The translations under genes and the position numbers were made by a program. Positions 46,349 through 54,863 of a stretch of DNA of 64,000 bases are shown piece by piece. Under the pieces are notes generated by a model. That model was given only the letters and a program-made list of their open reading frames with translations, had not been told where the DNA came from and did not search any database. Origin of the DNA: Enterococcus faecium (GTDB lineage Bacteria > Bacillota > Bacilli > Lactobacillales > Enterococcaceae); assembly GCF_029023785.1 (NCBI RefSeq), contig NZ_CP118955.1, forward strand, positions 2,250,001-2,314,000. The letters are read 5' to 3'. The stretch's first letter is position 1, and each line of letters opens with the position of its first letter.

Positions 46349-47296
46349 TTAGAATAATGCAGAATCGCTATCAAAACGTCGGGCGATCGTATTTGTGATC
46401 ATCAACAAGACAAAGCCGACAACTGATTGGTAAAGTCCTGCAGCAGCCGTCATACCAAAATCTCCTGTGGATGTCAGGCCATTGTAGATATACGTATCCA
46501 AAACTTGAGTCACATCATATAATGCACCGGAATTCCTAGGAATGTTATAAAACAGGCCAAAATCAGCTCGGAAAATGTTTCCTACGGCTAAAATCGTTAA
46601 AATCGTCATTAGTGGAATAAGTTGTGGTATCGTCACATGTTTGATCTGCTGCCATTTGCTAGCTCCATCAACCATAGCAGCTTCATAATAAGTCGGATCG
46701 ATTCCCATAACAGATGCAAAGTAAATAATGCTGTTATAACCAATCCCTTTCCATGTACCAATGAACACCAAGATAAACGGCCAATATTTCGGTTCATTAT
46801 ACCAATTGACAGCTTCTCCTCCATGTCCAGTGATCCACTGATTGAATATTCCTTTGTCAGGACTTAAAAAAGCGTAAACAAAGTAACTGATAATGACCCA
46901 AGATAGAAAATAAGGTAGTAAGGACATCGTTTGATAAACTTTAACGAGTCGTTTATTTCTCAACTCGCTCATAATGATTGCAAATACGACTGAGATCAGC
47001 AGATTCAAAAGGATAAATGCTACATTATATAAAATTGTATTTTTAGTGATGAGAAATGCTTGATCCGAAGAAAATAAAAATTTGAAATTTTCCCAACCCA
47101 CCCAAGGACTTTCCCTCAAGCTAGCCAAGAACCCATCTGCTGAAATATGAAAATTTTTGAATGCTACGACATTCGCCATTACAGGTATGTAAAAGAAAAA
47201 AATCATCCAAAGCATACCCGGTACAGCCATCAGGACAAGTGCTTTATAACGCCATAGATTCATAAAAAAATGATTGAACCCCTTTCGTTTTTTCAT
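46349..47296 (-). CDS. ABC importer permease, LplB family (mannoside locus)
   Basis: 315 aa, six predicted helices, EAA loop YYEAAMVDGASKWQQIKHV. Paralogue of the permease at 13129-14103. First gene of the importer operon; AAGGGG precedes the ATG, and a second AAGGGG lies before an internal ATG 11 codons in. The promoter region just upstream carries a cre-like element overlapping the -10. Confidence 0.92.
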   Translation of the reverse strand: MKKRKGFNHFFMNLWRYKALVLMAVPGMLWMIFFFYIPVMANVVAFKNFHISADGFLASLRESPWVGWENFKFLFSSDQAFLITKNTILYNVAFILLNLLISVVFAIIMSELRNKRLVKVYQTMSLLPYFLSWVIISYFVYAFLSPDKGIFNQWITGHGGEAVNWYNEPKYWPFILVFIGTWKGIGYNSIIYFASVMGIDPTYYEAAMVDGASKWQQIKHVTIPQLIPLMTILTILAVGNIFRADFGLFYNIPRNSGALYDVTQVLDTYIYNGLTSTGDFGMTAAAGLYQSVVGFVLLMITNTIARRFDSDSALF

Positions 47297-47328
47297 CTAA
47301 AAACCCCTTTCGATTCATTCGCAACGTA

Positions 47329-47343
47329 ATTATAGCGCTTTCA
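47329..47343 (-). promoter_or_regulatory. Importer promoter -10 with overlapping cre-like site
   Basis: On the minus strand TATAAT (47329-47334) overlaps TGAAAGCGCTATAA (47330-47343), which matches the cre consensus at 13 of 14. The -35 region is weak (TTTATT at 17 bp), which suits an activator-dependent promoter repressed by CcpA. Confidence 0.65.
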
Positions 47344-47387
47344 ATAATGAGAATAAATAAACAAAGTATAGGGAAAATGAAACAAAG

Positions 47388-47560
47388 TATAGGAGAGGTT
47401 GTGAAATCAGCGTTTTGGCCTGAGTATTAGAGAAAAAAACGGGAAAATAGTTCCTCATATTTTGCCGTTTTTTGAGCTAATACCGAGGGTCAGCTGATTG
47501 AACACCGTTTATCAGAGGTTGTGAATTCAGCGTTTTGGCCTGAGTATTAGGGAGATCGTG
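47388..47560 (+). repeat. Hairpin-repeat modules (family copy 5)
   Basis: One full module (47393-47510, body with CTGAGTATTAGAG and CTAATACCGAGGGTCAGCTG) followed by the start of a second (GAGGTTGTGAATTCAGCG, 47515-47555) that breaks off. From 47565 sequence related to the 27290 region takes over (AACTCTGAGTCACAAGGAAC), and a module tail on the other strand is at 47636-47690. No gene is seen in 47297-47774. Confidence 0.78.
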
Positions 47561-47596
47561 TCCTTACTATCTAACTCTGAGTCACAAGGAACAATG

Positions 47597-47627
47597 GGGA
47601 CTGTAACAAAAGTCTTGTCACAGTCCC
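47597..47627. terminator. Terminator-like hairpin with the recurring TGTCACAGTC core
   Basis: GGGACTGTAACAA (47597-47609) pairs with TTGTCACAGTCCC (47615-47627) with one mismatch. It lies inside the repeat-rich gap upstream of the importer operon, where no plus-strand gene needs it, so it may be part of a mobile module. Confidence 0.55.
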
Positions 47628-47685
47628 TTATTCCGAACAAACGGTGTTCCAGAAGTAGCTTCTACGGAAATAAGCCGAAATTTCA

Positions 47686-47734
47686 CAAAAAAGCCATCCG
47701 AAAGTCAGACGGACAAGTCTGCTTTTCAGATGGC
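47686..47734 (-). terminator. Terminator of the rsuA transcript
   Basis: GCCATCCGAAAGTCAGAC (47693-47710) pairs with GTCTGCTTTTCAGATGGC (47717-47734). On the minus strand the stem is followed by six T, about 40 nt after the rsuA stop. Confidence 0.85.
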
Positions 47735-47774
47735 GCTACAACTACTCTGCTTATTCTTTTAGCTATCCATTCAA

Positions 47775-48494
47775 TTATTTTTCTCTCACTTGTTCTAGCT
47801 CTTCTTTGGTCATGGGTCGATATTGCCCTTTATTCAAATCTTTAGGCAGCCAAAATTTTCCCATACGGATTCTTTTTAAATATAAGACTTCTTTTCCTAC
47901 TGCTTTGACCATTCGCTTAACTTGGTGAAACTTTCCTTCATGCAAAATCAGACGGATAATTGAAGTTTCTGTCTCTTGATCTACTTGATCAATTTGGAGT
48001 TTTGCCGGCAATGTCTGCTCATCGCCATCAATAATCAGTCCTTCTGCAAATAAACGGATATCTTCTTCTGTCATTATACCGCTAACCTCAGCTAGATATT
48101 CTTTCTCCACATGTTTTTTAGGTGATAGTAACTGATGGGCAAACACCCCGTCATTCGTTAAAATCAAGAGGCCCTCTGTGTCTTTATCTAATCGGCCGAC
48201 TGGAAAAAGATCTTCCCGATAATCCTGGTCTTCCAATAAATCGATTACGGTTTGATCATGATTATCCTGAGTAGCAGAAATGACTCCTGCAGGTTTATGC
48301 AAAATGTAGTAAAAATCTTTTTGATACGTAATGATTTCTCCTAAATAAGTAACCGCATCTTCGAATTCATTTACTTGCGCTTTATCGCTTTTCACCACTT
48401 GTCCATTGACTTCGATCGTTCCTTTTTTGATCAATCCTTTGACTTCTTTGCGGCTGCCAAGTCCCATATCTGCTAAAAACTTATCTAAACGCAT
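47775..48494 (-). CDS. rsuA: RsuA-family pseudouridine synthase (16S rRNA)
   Basis: 239 aa: N-terminal S4 domain (MRLDKFLADMGLGSRKEVK) and a catalytic domain with FPVGRLDKDTEGLLILTND and HEGKFHQVKRM, the RsuA/RluB/E/F signature. RsuA makes pseudouridine 516 in 16S rRNA; assignment within the group is by overall similarity. The ATG at 48494 with GGGG upstream was taken; six extra codons in a longer reading overlap the ribosome site. It follows the flippase gene, the same pair order as ytgP-ytzG in Bacillus. Confidence 0.88.
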   Translation of the reverse strand: MRLDKFLADMGLGSRKEVKGLIKKGTIEVNGQVVKSDKAQVNEFEDAVTYLGEIITYQKDFYYILHKPAGVISATQDNHDQTVIDLLEDQDYREDLFPVGRLDKDTEGLLILTNDGVFAHQLLSPKKHVEKEYLAEVSGIMTEEDIRLFAEGLIIDGDEQTLPAKLQIDQVDQETETSIIRLILHEGKFHQVKRMVKAVGKEVLYLKRIRMGKFWLPKDLNKGQYRPMTKEELEQVREK

Positions 48495-48542
48495 GCGTTT
48501 CCCCCATTTCAAAAGAGCATCAATCTAGCTCTTCTGATTCAC

Positions 48543-50189
48543 TTATTTTATTTTTAATTTATGTCGTAAACGCGCTATTCCTGGTCCTAGTAGTCTTTCT
48601 GCCAAGCGGATTTTCAAAGCTAAATAACCATACACTAAAGCCCCTATACCTGCTACTACAAGAATCAACAATAGAGACTGGAATTTGCTATCTTCGTTTA
48701 AAAAAGCACCAAAAATCATCTTTGTGATCCACGAAGCCAAAAGCATAATCAAGGTAAGAATAAAGATCAGCAATGTCCTGCGCCAGACAAAACTTGGTTT
48801 AAAGCGGGCTACTTCATGGATTCTCTTTAAGATCAAGGTACAAGACACAGCAAATCCGATCATTGTCGCCAATAAAGGGCCGTATACTTCAAATAAACGA
48901 ATGGCTGGGTATTGAAGAAGGAGTTTCACTAGAAACCCAATAACCAAATAATTAATTGCCGCCTTGTTTTCAAACATTCCTTGCAGCATGTTGGAAACTA
49001 GCATATATAGTCCTAGGAAGAGTCCTACAAAACTTGCTTGGATCAGTACATTACTTCCTAGAGAATCCGGTGTATAAAATAATGTATTTAGCGGATAGGC
49101 AAGTAACATAACACCAAATGTCGCCGGAAACATAAAAAATGAAAACAACTGTAAATTTCCGCTTGTCAATTTTGCCAGACCTACTCGATCTTTCAACGTA
49201 ACAGCTTCTGTAATCAACGGTAACCCAGTAGACGCGATCGATGTTGCCAATGCAATAACTACCATCGTCAACTTATCTGGATTGGCACTAAAAATCGAAA
49301 AAAGATCCAGTAACTGTGCATTGGAATACTCGGTGGATGCAGACATGATCTTCATAAAAGTGAACTGATCGACTAATTTGAAGATCGTTACCCCTGAACC
49401 CACAATAATAAACGGAATCGCTTCTTTAACGGTATCTAACAACAATTCCTTCGTTGCAATATTTATTTTGTTTTCGCTGTAGTGAATAAACGCCGATGTA
49501 TACGCTTGATGTTTCTTCAAAAAATACAAAAGGACAAGAATACTTGCTAGCATACCGATAAATGCCGCGAAAGTTGATTGCGTGACCGCCGTCACATAGT
49601 CACCATCCATGACTTTCATGATGATGAATGTAGCCAATAGCATATAAAAAATACGTGCCACCTGTTCTACAATCTGCGACAGCGCATAAGGCATCATTTC
49701 TTGATTGCCTTGAAAATACCCTCGTATCACACTCATACAAGGAAAAACCAATACAGCGATACTCAAAGAACGCATCGTTGGAATCAGTTCTTCTCCGCCA
49801 CCAGAAGCATGAGCTAGCCAAGGAGAGGCGATGTACATGAACAAAGCAAACAACAGGCCTAACCCGCCCATCATCTGTAATGCACGGATAAATAATCGTC
49901 GTGAAGTGCCATATTCATTCAATGAATTATAGCGTGCAGTTTGTTTTGCAATCGCAGCAGGTATTCCTGCTGTAGAGATCAGTAGAAACAATGCATATAT
50001 ATTGTATCCCATATTGAATAATCCATTGGCAGCCTTAGCATTTTCGCCCATCCAAGCATACCAGGGAATGATATAGACAGCGCCTAGCAATCTTGAAATG
50101 ATATTACTGGCGGTCATCCAAGCAGAGCCTCGTGCCATTTTTTCTTGCGGTGTTAATTGATCTAATGCTGGTTTTCTTTGATTATCCAT
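48543..50189 (-). CDS. ytgP: MATE-like polysaccharide/lipid II flippase (YtgP/MurJ type)
   Basis: 548 aa with about 14 membrane helices and the MVF/SpoVB-family N-terminus (MARGSAWMTASNIISRLLGAVYIIPWY). B. subtilis YtgP, also called MurJ, flips lipid II for cell-wall synthesis; length and the link to an rsuA-type gene fit that member rather than SpoVB. The ribosome site is weak (GGA 9 nt upstream). Divergent from the YitT gene. Confidence 0.85.
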   Translation of the reverse strand: MDNQRKPALDQLTPQEKMARGSAWMTASNIISRLLGAVYIIPWYAWMGENAKAANGLFNMGYNIYALFLLISTAGIPAAIAKQTARYNSLNEYGTSRRLFIRALQMMGGLGLLFALFMYIASPWLAHASGGGEELIPTMRSLSIAVLVFPCMSVIRGYFQGNQEMMPYALSQIVEQVARIFYMLLATFIIMKVMDGDYVTAVTQSTFAAFIGMLASILVLLYFLKKHQAYTSAFIHYSENKINIATKELLLDTVKEAIPFIIVGSGVTIFKLVDQFTFMKIMSASTEYSNAQLLDLFSIFSANPDKLTMVVIALATSIASTGLPLITEAVTLKDRVGLAKLTSGNLQLFSFFMFPATFGVMLLAYPLNTLFYTPDSLGSNVLIQASFVGLFLGLYMLVSNMLQGMFENKAAINYLVIGFLVKLLLQYPAIRLFEVYGPLLATMIGFAVSCTLILKRIHEVARFKPSFVWRRTLLIFILTLIMLLASWITKMIFGAFLNEDSKFQSLLLILVVAGIGALVYGYLALKIRLAERLLGPGIARLRHKLKIK

Positions 50190-50367
50190 CGGTCAGATTC
50201 CAACTTTCTACAAAACATTACTATCATTTTAATTGGTAAAACAGAAACTGGCAATCGATTTTATATAACTTTTATAAGAACAATTGTTTTTTTGAATTCG
50301 GTTTCGTTTTTTTGGTAAAGTAAAGAAATATACAGCCTTTTATGGCTAACATTTATAGGAGATATCA

Positions 50368-50958
50368 ATGACACAAGAAATAAAAAAACTACCCGTTATA
50401 TTTTTAGGTCTTTTCTTTATCACAGTTGGATTGAATTGGTTCTTGCTCCCTCACGATATAGCTTCCGCCGGAGTGGGCGCCATCGGACATTTAGTTGAAA
50501 CGGCCTTTTCTATCCAACGCTCAGTTACTGTTTGGAGCATCAATCTTATGATGCTGCTTCTAGCCGCTGTCCTATTAGGAAAATCAGTATTTTTTAAGAC
50601 TGTAGCGGGAAGTCTGCTTTTTCCTGTTGTTTTAGAGATTGTTCCAAAAGTGGAAATGATCTCCTCACATTTCTTTTCACTGATTTCAGGAAGTCTTTTG
50701 TTCAGTCTTGGGGTTTACACATTGTACACAGTCGGGGCCTCAAATGGCGGTATAACGATACCGCCGATTATTTTCCACAAATTTTTTCGGCTTCCAATGC
50801 CGCAAGGACTTTTACTTACCAATAGTCTTATCGTCTTTTTGAATTATTATGTTTTTGGATTGTTGGAGACACTATTCGTTCTCCTATCTATTACAGTCAG
50901 TTCATTGTTTATGAAAATACTCATCCGCTTGTCCCCTGTGTCAAGAAAATTTGAATAA
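50368..50958 (+). CDS. YitT-family membrane protein (DUF161)
   Basis: 196 aa, five to six membrane helices, with the family pattern FITVGLNWFLLPHDIASAGVGAIGHL and SNGGITIPPIIFHKFF. It lacks the C-terminal DUF2179 domain of longer YitT proteins, and function is unknown. AGGAG precedes the ATG. Followed by murE after 91 nt with its own promoter. Confidence 0.82.
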   Translation: MTQEIKKLPVIFLGLFFITVGLNWFLLPHDIASAGVGAIGHLVETAFSIQRSVTVWSINLMMLLLAAVLLGKSVFFKTVAGSLLFPVVLEIVPKVEMISSHFFSLISGSLLFSLGVYTLYTVGASNGGITIPPIIFHKFFRLPMPQGLLLTNSLIVFLNYYVFGLLETLFVLLSITVSSLFMKILIRLSPVSRKFE

Positions 50959-51005
50959 AGCTGGATTTTGTCATAGCGGAAACAAACGATATATTAAAAA
51001 GAGTG

Positions 51006-51014
51006 TGCTATAAT
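51006..51014 (+). promoter_or_regulatory. Extended -10 promoter of murE
   Basis: TGC followed by TATAAT (51009-51014), 35 nt before the murE start. No -35 consensus is seen at 17 bp, as expected for an extended -10 promoter. Confidence 0.6.
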
Positions 51015-51049
51015 AAACCAAGAAATTGAATAAAGCGAGGGATCAATCA

Positions 51050-52555
51050 ATGAGCTTCTCTTTAGAAGACATCCGTCATTTACTATTAAAAGAAAATCTA
51101 TTAAAAGAATTTGTTTCAACAAGAGGCTGGCATCTTGATGTACCAGAAAAAGCTGAATTTCTTCAGTTAAGTTATGATTCAAGAAAAGCTGATGCTTCTA
51201 CTTTGTTTTTCTGTAAAGGAATGAATTTCAAAGAAGAATATTTGGATTCAGCAATCGAACAGGGTATTCAATATTATGTATCAGAACAACCATACGAAAA
51301 TTCAGCAGTAGGAATCATCGTAACGGATATCCGTAAAGCAATGGCGCTTCTTGCTATGGCTTTTTACGACTATCCGCAAAATAAATTGAAAGTGATCGGA
51401 TTCACTGGAACAAAAGGTAAAACAACTGCTGCGTACTTTACAAAAGCAATCTTGGATCACACAACAAATAAAAAAACAGCATTGCTTTCTACTATGAATA
51501 CAACGTTAGATGGCAAAACATATTTCAAATCCCATTTGACAACGCCTGAGTCATTAGATTTATATCGTATGATGTCAGAAGCAGTTGAAAATGGTATGAC
51601 TCATCTAGTGATGGAAGTTTCTTCACAAGCTTACAAAACACAACGCGTATACGGCTTGACTTTAGATGTCGGAATCTTCTTGAATATCTCGCCTGACCAT
51701 ATCAGTCCGATCGAACATCCGACATTTGATGACTATTTCTATTGCAAGCGACAATTGATCTTGAATTCAAAAACAGTTGTTTTAAATCATGAAAGTGACT
51801 ATTTTGATTTACTTAGGGAAACAGCCGATCTATTCCAGATTCCAACGATCACTTATGGTCGTTCGGAAGAAAGCAATTATCAAGTGATCCGTTCAGATAA
51901 AGGTACTCACGGTTTTACTTTATCTTCTCATGAAGATCGCTTAGCTATCTGCGATACTGCTTATGATATTTTGCTGGCTGGAGGATTCAACCAAGAAAAT
52001 GCAGCCAGTGCGATCATTGCCGCAGCACTAACAGGTGCCTCCAGTCAAGATGCACAAGACGGATTAAAAGAAGCTCGTGTACCAGGCCGAATGGATCAAT
52101 TGATCCAATCCAATGGAGCGCATGTCTATGTGGACTATGCACATAATTATCTAAGCTTGAAAACATTGCTGGAATTTGCCAAAAATGAACATCCAGATGG
52201 CCGTGTAATTGTTGTATTAGGCAGCCCAGGAAACAAAGCAATCTCCCGTCGACATGATTTTGGAAAAGTGCTATCAGAAACAGCTGACATCGCCTTTTTG
52301 ACGGCAGATGACCCAGCATTTGAAGATCCGAAAAAAATCGCGGAAGAAATCAATGAAGCAATTACTAATCCAGATTTGATCGTTCATTATGAAATGGATC
52401 GTCCTGAAGCGATTCGACGCGCTTTAGCAGAAAGCGCTCCGCAAGATTCAGTCGTTATTGCGGGAAAAGGCGTGGATCCCTATCAAAAAATCAATGGTGT
52501 AGATGAACCTTATGAAGGGGATTATGCAATCGTGAAGCGGTTGATTGAAGAATAA
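51050..52555 (+). CDS. murE: UDP-N-acetylmuramoyl-L-alanyl-D-glutamate--L-lysine ligase
   Basis: 501 aa Mur ligase: N-terminal UDP-binding domain, central ATPase domain with GFTGTKGKTTAAYF (P-loop) and the HLVMEVSSQ segment, and a C-terminal domain with YVDYAHNY and TADDPAFEDP. The DDPAF motif is that of lysine-adding MurE; diaminopimelate enzymes have DNPR. It adds the third residue of the peptidoglycan stem peptide in the cytoplasm. ATG at 51050 with AGGG upstream; eight extra in-frame codons upstream lack a ribosome site. Confidence 0.95.
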   Translation: MSFSLEDIRHLLLKENLLKEFVSTRGWHLDVPEKAEFLQLSYDSRKADASTLFFCKGMNFKEEYLDSAIEQGIQYYVSEQPYENSAVGIIVTDIRKAMALLAMAFYDYPQNKLKVIGFTGTKGKTTAAYFTKAILDHTTNKKTALLSTMNTTLDGKTYFKSHLTTPESLDLYRMMSEAVENGMTHLVMEVSSQAYKTQRVYGLTLDVGIFLNISPDHISPIEHPTFDDYFYCKRQLILNSKTVVLNHESDYFDLLRETADLFQIPTITYGRSEESNYQVIRSDKGTHGFTLSSHEDRLAICDTAYDILLAGGFNQENAASAIIAAALTGASSQDAQDGLKEARVPGRMDQLIQSNGAHVYVDYAHNYLSLKTLLEFAKNEHPDGRVIVVLGSPGNKAISRRHDFGKVLSETADIAFLTADDPAFEDPKKIAEEINEAITNPDLIVHYEMDRPEAIRRALAESAPQDSVVIAGKGVDPYQKINGVDEPYEGDYAIVKRLIEE

Positions 52556-52581
52556 TGGTATTTATATACTAGTGGTTTCCC

Positions 52582-52639
52582 ATTTCTAAGAAAAAAAGGG
52601 ACTGTGATTTTTTGTCACAGTTCCTTTTTTCTTAGAAAT
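52582..52639. terminator. Bidirectional terminator between murE and the PTS operon
   Basis: A long stem from ATTTCTAAGAAAAAAAGG with CCTTTTTTCTTAGAAAT, containing the inner CTGTGA/TCACAG pair, between convergent genes. Its right arm reaches the stop codon of the PTS gene. Confidence 0.88.
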
Positions 52640-53991
52640 CATTTTAACTTTTCACTAGCTAATTCTGCTGCCTTTTCTCTTTCTTCATTTAATAATTTAT
52701 TATCATAGAATTTGATAAATGGGAACCAGATAATGAATGCGATGATTGCACAAATGACTGCTAACACAGCAGCTTTCCAATCACCACCACTACCAACAAA
52801 TGCTCCGATCCCGACTGGTGAAGGCCACGGCATCTGTGCAAGCATCGGTTTGACGATTTCCAGCCGAATGGCAAAATAAGCGAGTGTAGCAGAAGCCATC
52901 GGAGCTAAGAAAAACGGAACCGCTAAATAGGGATTGTAGACGATTGGCATCCCGAAAATGATTGGTTCATTGATATTGAATAATCCTGGTACAAGTGAGG
53001 CTTTTCCTAACACTTTCAGCTGATCAGATTTCGCGAGGAATGCAATAAAGATGATCAATCCTAAAGTCGCACCTGATCCACCAACGGTTACATAAGAATT
53101 GTTGAATTCTCCTGCCAACGGATAATTTGCGCCTTGTGCGTTAGCTGCCATATTAGCTAATACGATCGGGGTCAAGAAAGAAGTGATGATATTCGCTCCA
53201 TGGATCCCTACGATCCACAATGCATGGATCAAGAAATAAATCACCATGACACCAAGCCATGTATTCGTCAACTGCGTAACAAACCCAAATGGGATAGCAA
53301 TCATTTTGAAGATATCCGTTCCTAGTGCAACTAATAATCCATTGATGATCATCACCACAAACGCAATGACAAATGTTGGGATCAGAGCAGTGAAAGAACG
53401 AGAAACTCCTGGCGGAACAACATCTGGCATTTTTATGACCCAATTTCTCTTGACACACATACAATACAATTCGACCGCAATAATCGACATAATAATAGCT
53501 GTAAAGATTCCTGAAGTTCCTAAACGTTCGACAAAAGAGCCCATCCTAATACCATTTACTACAGTTTCTGTCTCATTGATAGAAGCAATCAAGCTGATTT
53601 TACCATCAGTCATGATCAATTCAGGGATACACATAAAGAATGCAAAAACAGATAGTAATGCCCCCGTGAGCGGATTAACATTTAATTTTTGTTCATCTCG
53701 TTCAATTGACGTTAATTCATAAGCAAACACAATGGCAAAGTAAATAGATAAAATCCCCATCGTCATTGTATTGACGATCATGTACAAGTCACTAACTTTG
53801 AAAAAAGTTGCATTAAAAAATCCTTCTAAAAATGGGAACGGTAATGGCAAAATATTTAAAACCAAAAACATCGAGCCTACAATCGTGAAAGGAATAGAAG
53901 CCATCCCCGCTGCCATGACAGCCCGAACGATTTTAAGTTGCGCAATTTTCCCCATAGGTCCCATCAGGTATTTCTGCAAAAAATCAAACAT
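52639..53991 (-). CDS. PTS cellobiose-family permease, EIIC component
   Basis: 450 aa, about ten membrane helices, with the family segments GIHGANII and FNINEPIIFGMPIVYNP that form the sugar site. Lac/cellobiose-family EIIC proteins move beta-glucosides, chitobiose or similar disaccharides across the membrane. The ATG overlaps the stop of the preceding gene as TAATG. Last gene of the EIIB-regulator-EIIA-membrane protein-EIIC operon. Substrate is not determinable; cellobiose-like sugars are most likely. Confidence 0.92.
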   Translation of the reverse strand: MFDFLQKYLMGPMGKIAQLKIVRAVMAAGMASIPFTIVGSMFLVLNILPLPFPFLEGFFNATFFKVSDLYMIVNTMTMGILSIYFAIVFAYELTSIERDEQKLNVNPLTGALLSVFAFFMCIPELIMTDGKISLIASINETETVVNGIRMGSFVERLGTSGIFTAIIMSIIAVELYCMCVKRNWVIKMPDVVPPGVSRSFTALIPTFVIAFVVMIINGLLVALGTDIFKMIAIPFGFVTQLTNTWLGVMVIYFLIHALWIVGIHGANIITSFLTPIVLANMAANAQGANYPLAGEFNNSYVTVGGSGATLGLIIFIAFLAKSDQLKVLGKASLVPGLFNINEPIIFGMPIVYNPYLAVPFFLAPMASATLAYFAIRLEIVKPMLAQMPWPSPVGIGAFVGSGGDWKAAVLAVICAIIAFIIWFPFIKFYDNKLLNEEREKAAELASEKLK

Positions 53992-54509
53992 TAGTTATTC
54001 TCCTTTCCTAAATATAACGCTTTTTCATATTGTTTAATACGGATATACTGTTGGTCTTGGTTGAGTGAAATTTTCTTTAAACGATACTGTATAAATGCAC
54101 TGGCAAAAATACCGCTTACAACAAGAATGAAAACAAATAACTGTCCTCCATTGTTATTTGCCATAAAAGGATACAAGAATGTAAATCCTGAGGTAAACAA
54201 CACTGGAATCACTAATAAATTAAAGACACTCTGGAACAAAAAATACCACTTTGTCCATGGAACGTTCGTTTGGTGTTTTCGATAAAGCTTTACTTGTTCT
54301 CCTACTGCAGGCAAAATAGCTAAAATCAGAATCATCGGTAAACTACTTCCTAAACTTTTAGCTGATAGAAGCAGAATCATCCATTGCATGTTCATGAAAA
54401 AGAAAAAGGCAGTCAGGTAACGTACGATTAGATAACGATTGAAATACATGTTTTTCAAACTAAGTTGCTTTTTTTCTAATTCGATTTTCCTTTTTACTGT
54501 ATCCTGCAC
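53991..54509 (-). CDS. Uncharacterised four-helix membrane protein in the PTS operon
   Basis: 172 aa with four predicted helices (about 26-50, 56-72, 88-108, 118-138) and highly charged N- and C-terminal tails. I recognise no family. Start is GTG with AGGAAGG 6 nt upstream. It overlaps the EIIC gene by one base and follows EIIA after 15 nt, so it is made together with the permease. A permease partner or regulator-anchoring protein is conceivable, but nothing in the sequence proves it. Confidence 0.75.
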   Translation of the reverse strand: MQDTVKRKIELEKKQLSLKNMYFNRYLIVRYLTAFFFFMNMQWMILLLSAKSLGSSLPMILILAILPAVGEQVKLYRKHQTNVPWTKWYFLFQSVFNLLVIPVLFTSGFTFLYPFMANNNGGQLFVFILVVSGIFASAFIQYRLKKISLNQDQQYIRIKQYEKALYLGKENN

Positions 54510-54524
54510 AATGATCCTTCCTTT

Positions 54525-54851
54525 CTATTTATTTTTTTGATACAAATAATTCATTTCCTGTGCAACTTCCAATAATGTCATCGTCGTCATCAGATGATCT
54601 TGTGCATGGACCATGATAATTTCCATTTCTATTTTTGTCCCGCTGGCATATTCTTTCAGAAGTTGAGTTTGTGACTGATGCGCATGAAGAATCTCTTCAT
54701 TTGCTTGTCGCAACTTCTCTTCTACTTCTTCAAACATCTCTTTACGCATCGAGCGAAATGCTTCATGTATCAGTGTCCGTGCATTTCCGCTATGGAAAAT
54801 GATATCAAAAGAAGTCACTTGTAGTGTTTCACTGTTTATTTTTTCAGCCAT
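54525..54851 (-). CDS. PTS lactose/cellobiose-family EIIA component
   Basis: 108 aa, all-helical, trimer-forming family. The phospho-acceptor is H82 in MVHAQDHLMTTM, exactly the family motif, and the earlier SGNARTLIHEAF segment is typical. It takes phosphate from HPr and passes it to EIIB. AGGAGG precedes the ATG, 12 nt after the regulator gene. Confidence 0.94.
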   Translation of the reverse strand: MAEKINSETLQVTSFDIIFHSGNARTLIHEAFRSMRKEMFEEVEEKLRQANEEILHAHQSQTQLLKEYASGTKIEMEIIMVHAQDHLMTTMTLLEVAQEMNYLYQKNK

Positions 54852-54863
54852 CTGTTTTCCTCC

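Noticed and set aside
47558..47845. Plus-strand ORF of 95 codons
   Set aside because: It crosses two terminator hairpins, repeat sequence and the 3' end of rsuA; no ribosome site or domain.
53246..53722. Plus-strand ORF of 158 codons antisense to the PTS EIIC gene
   Set aside because: Its apparent protein reflects the reverse of a hydrophobic coding sequence, and the sense frame has clear family motifs.
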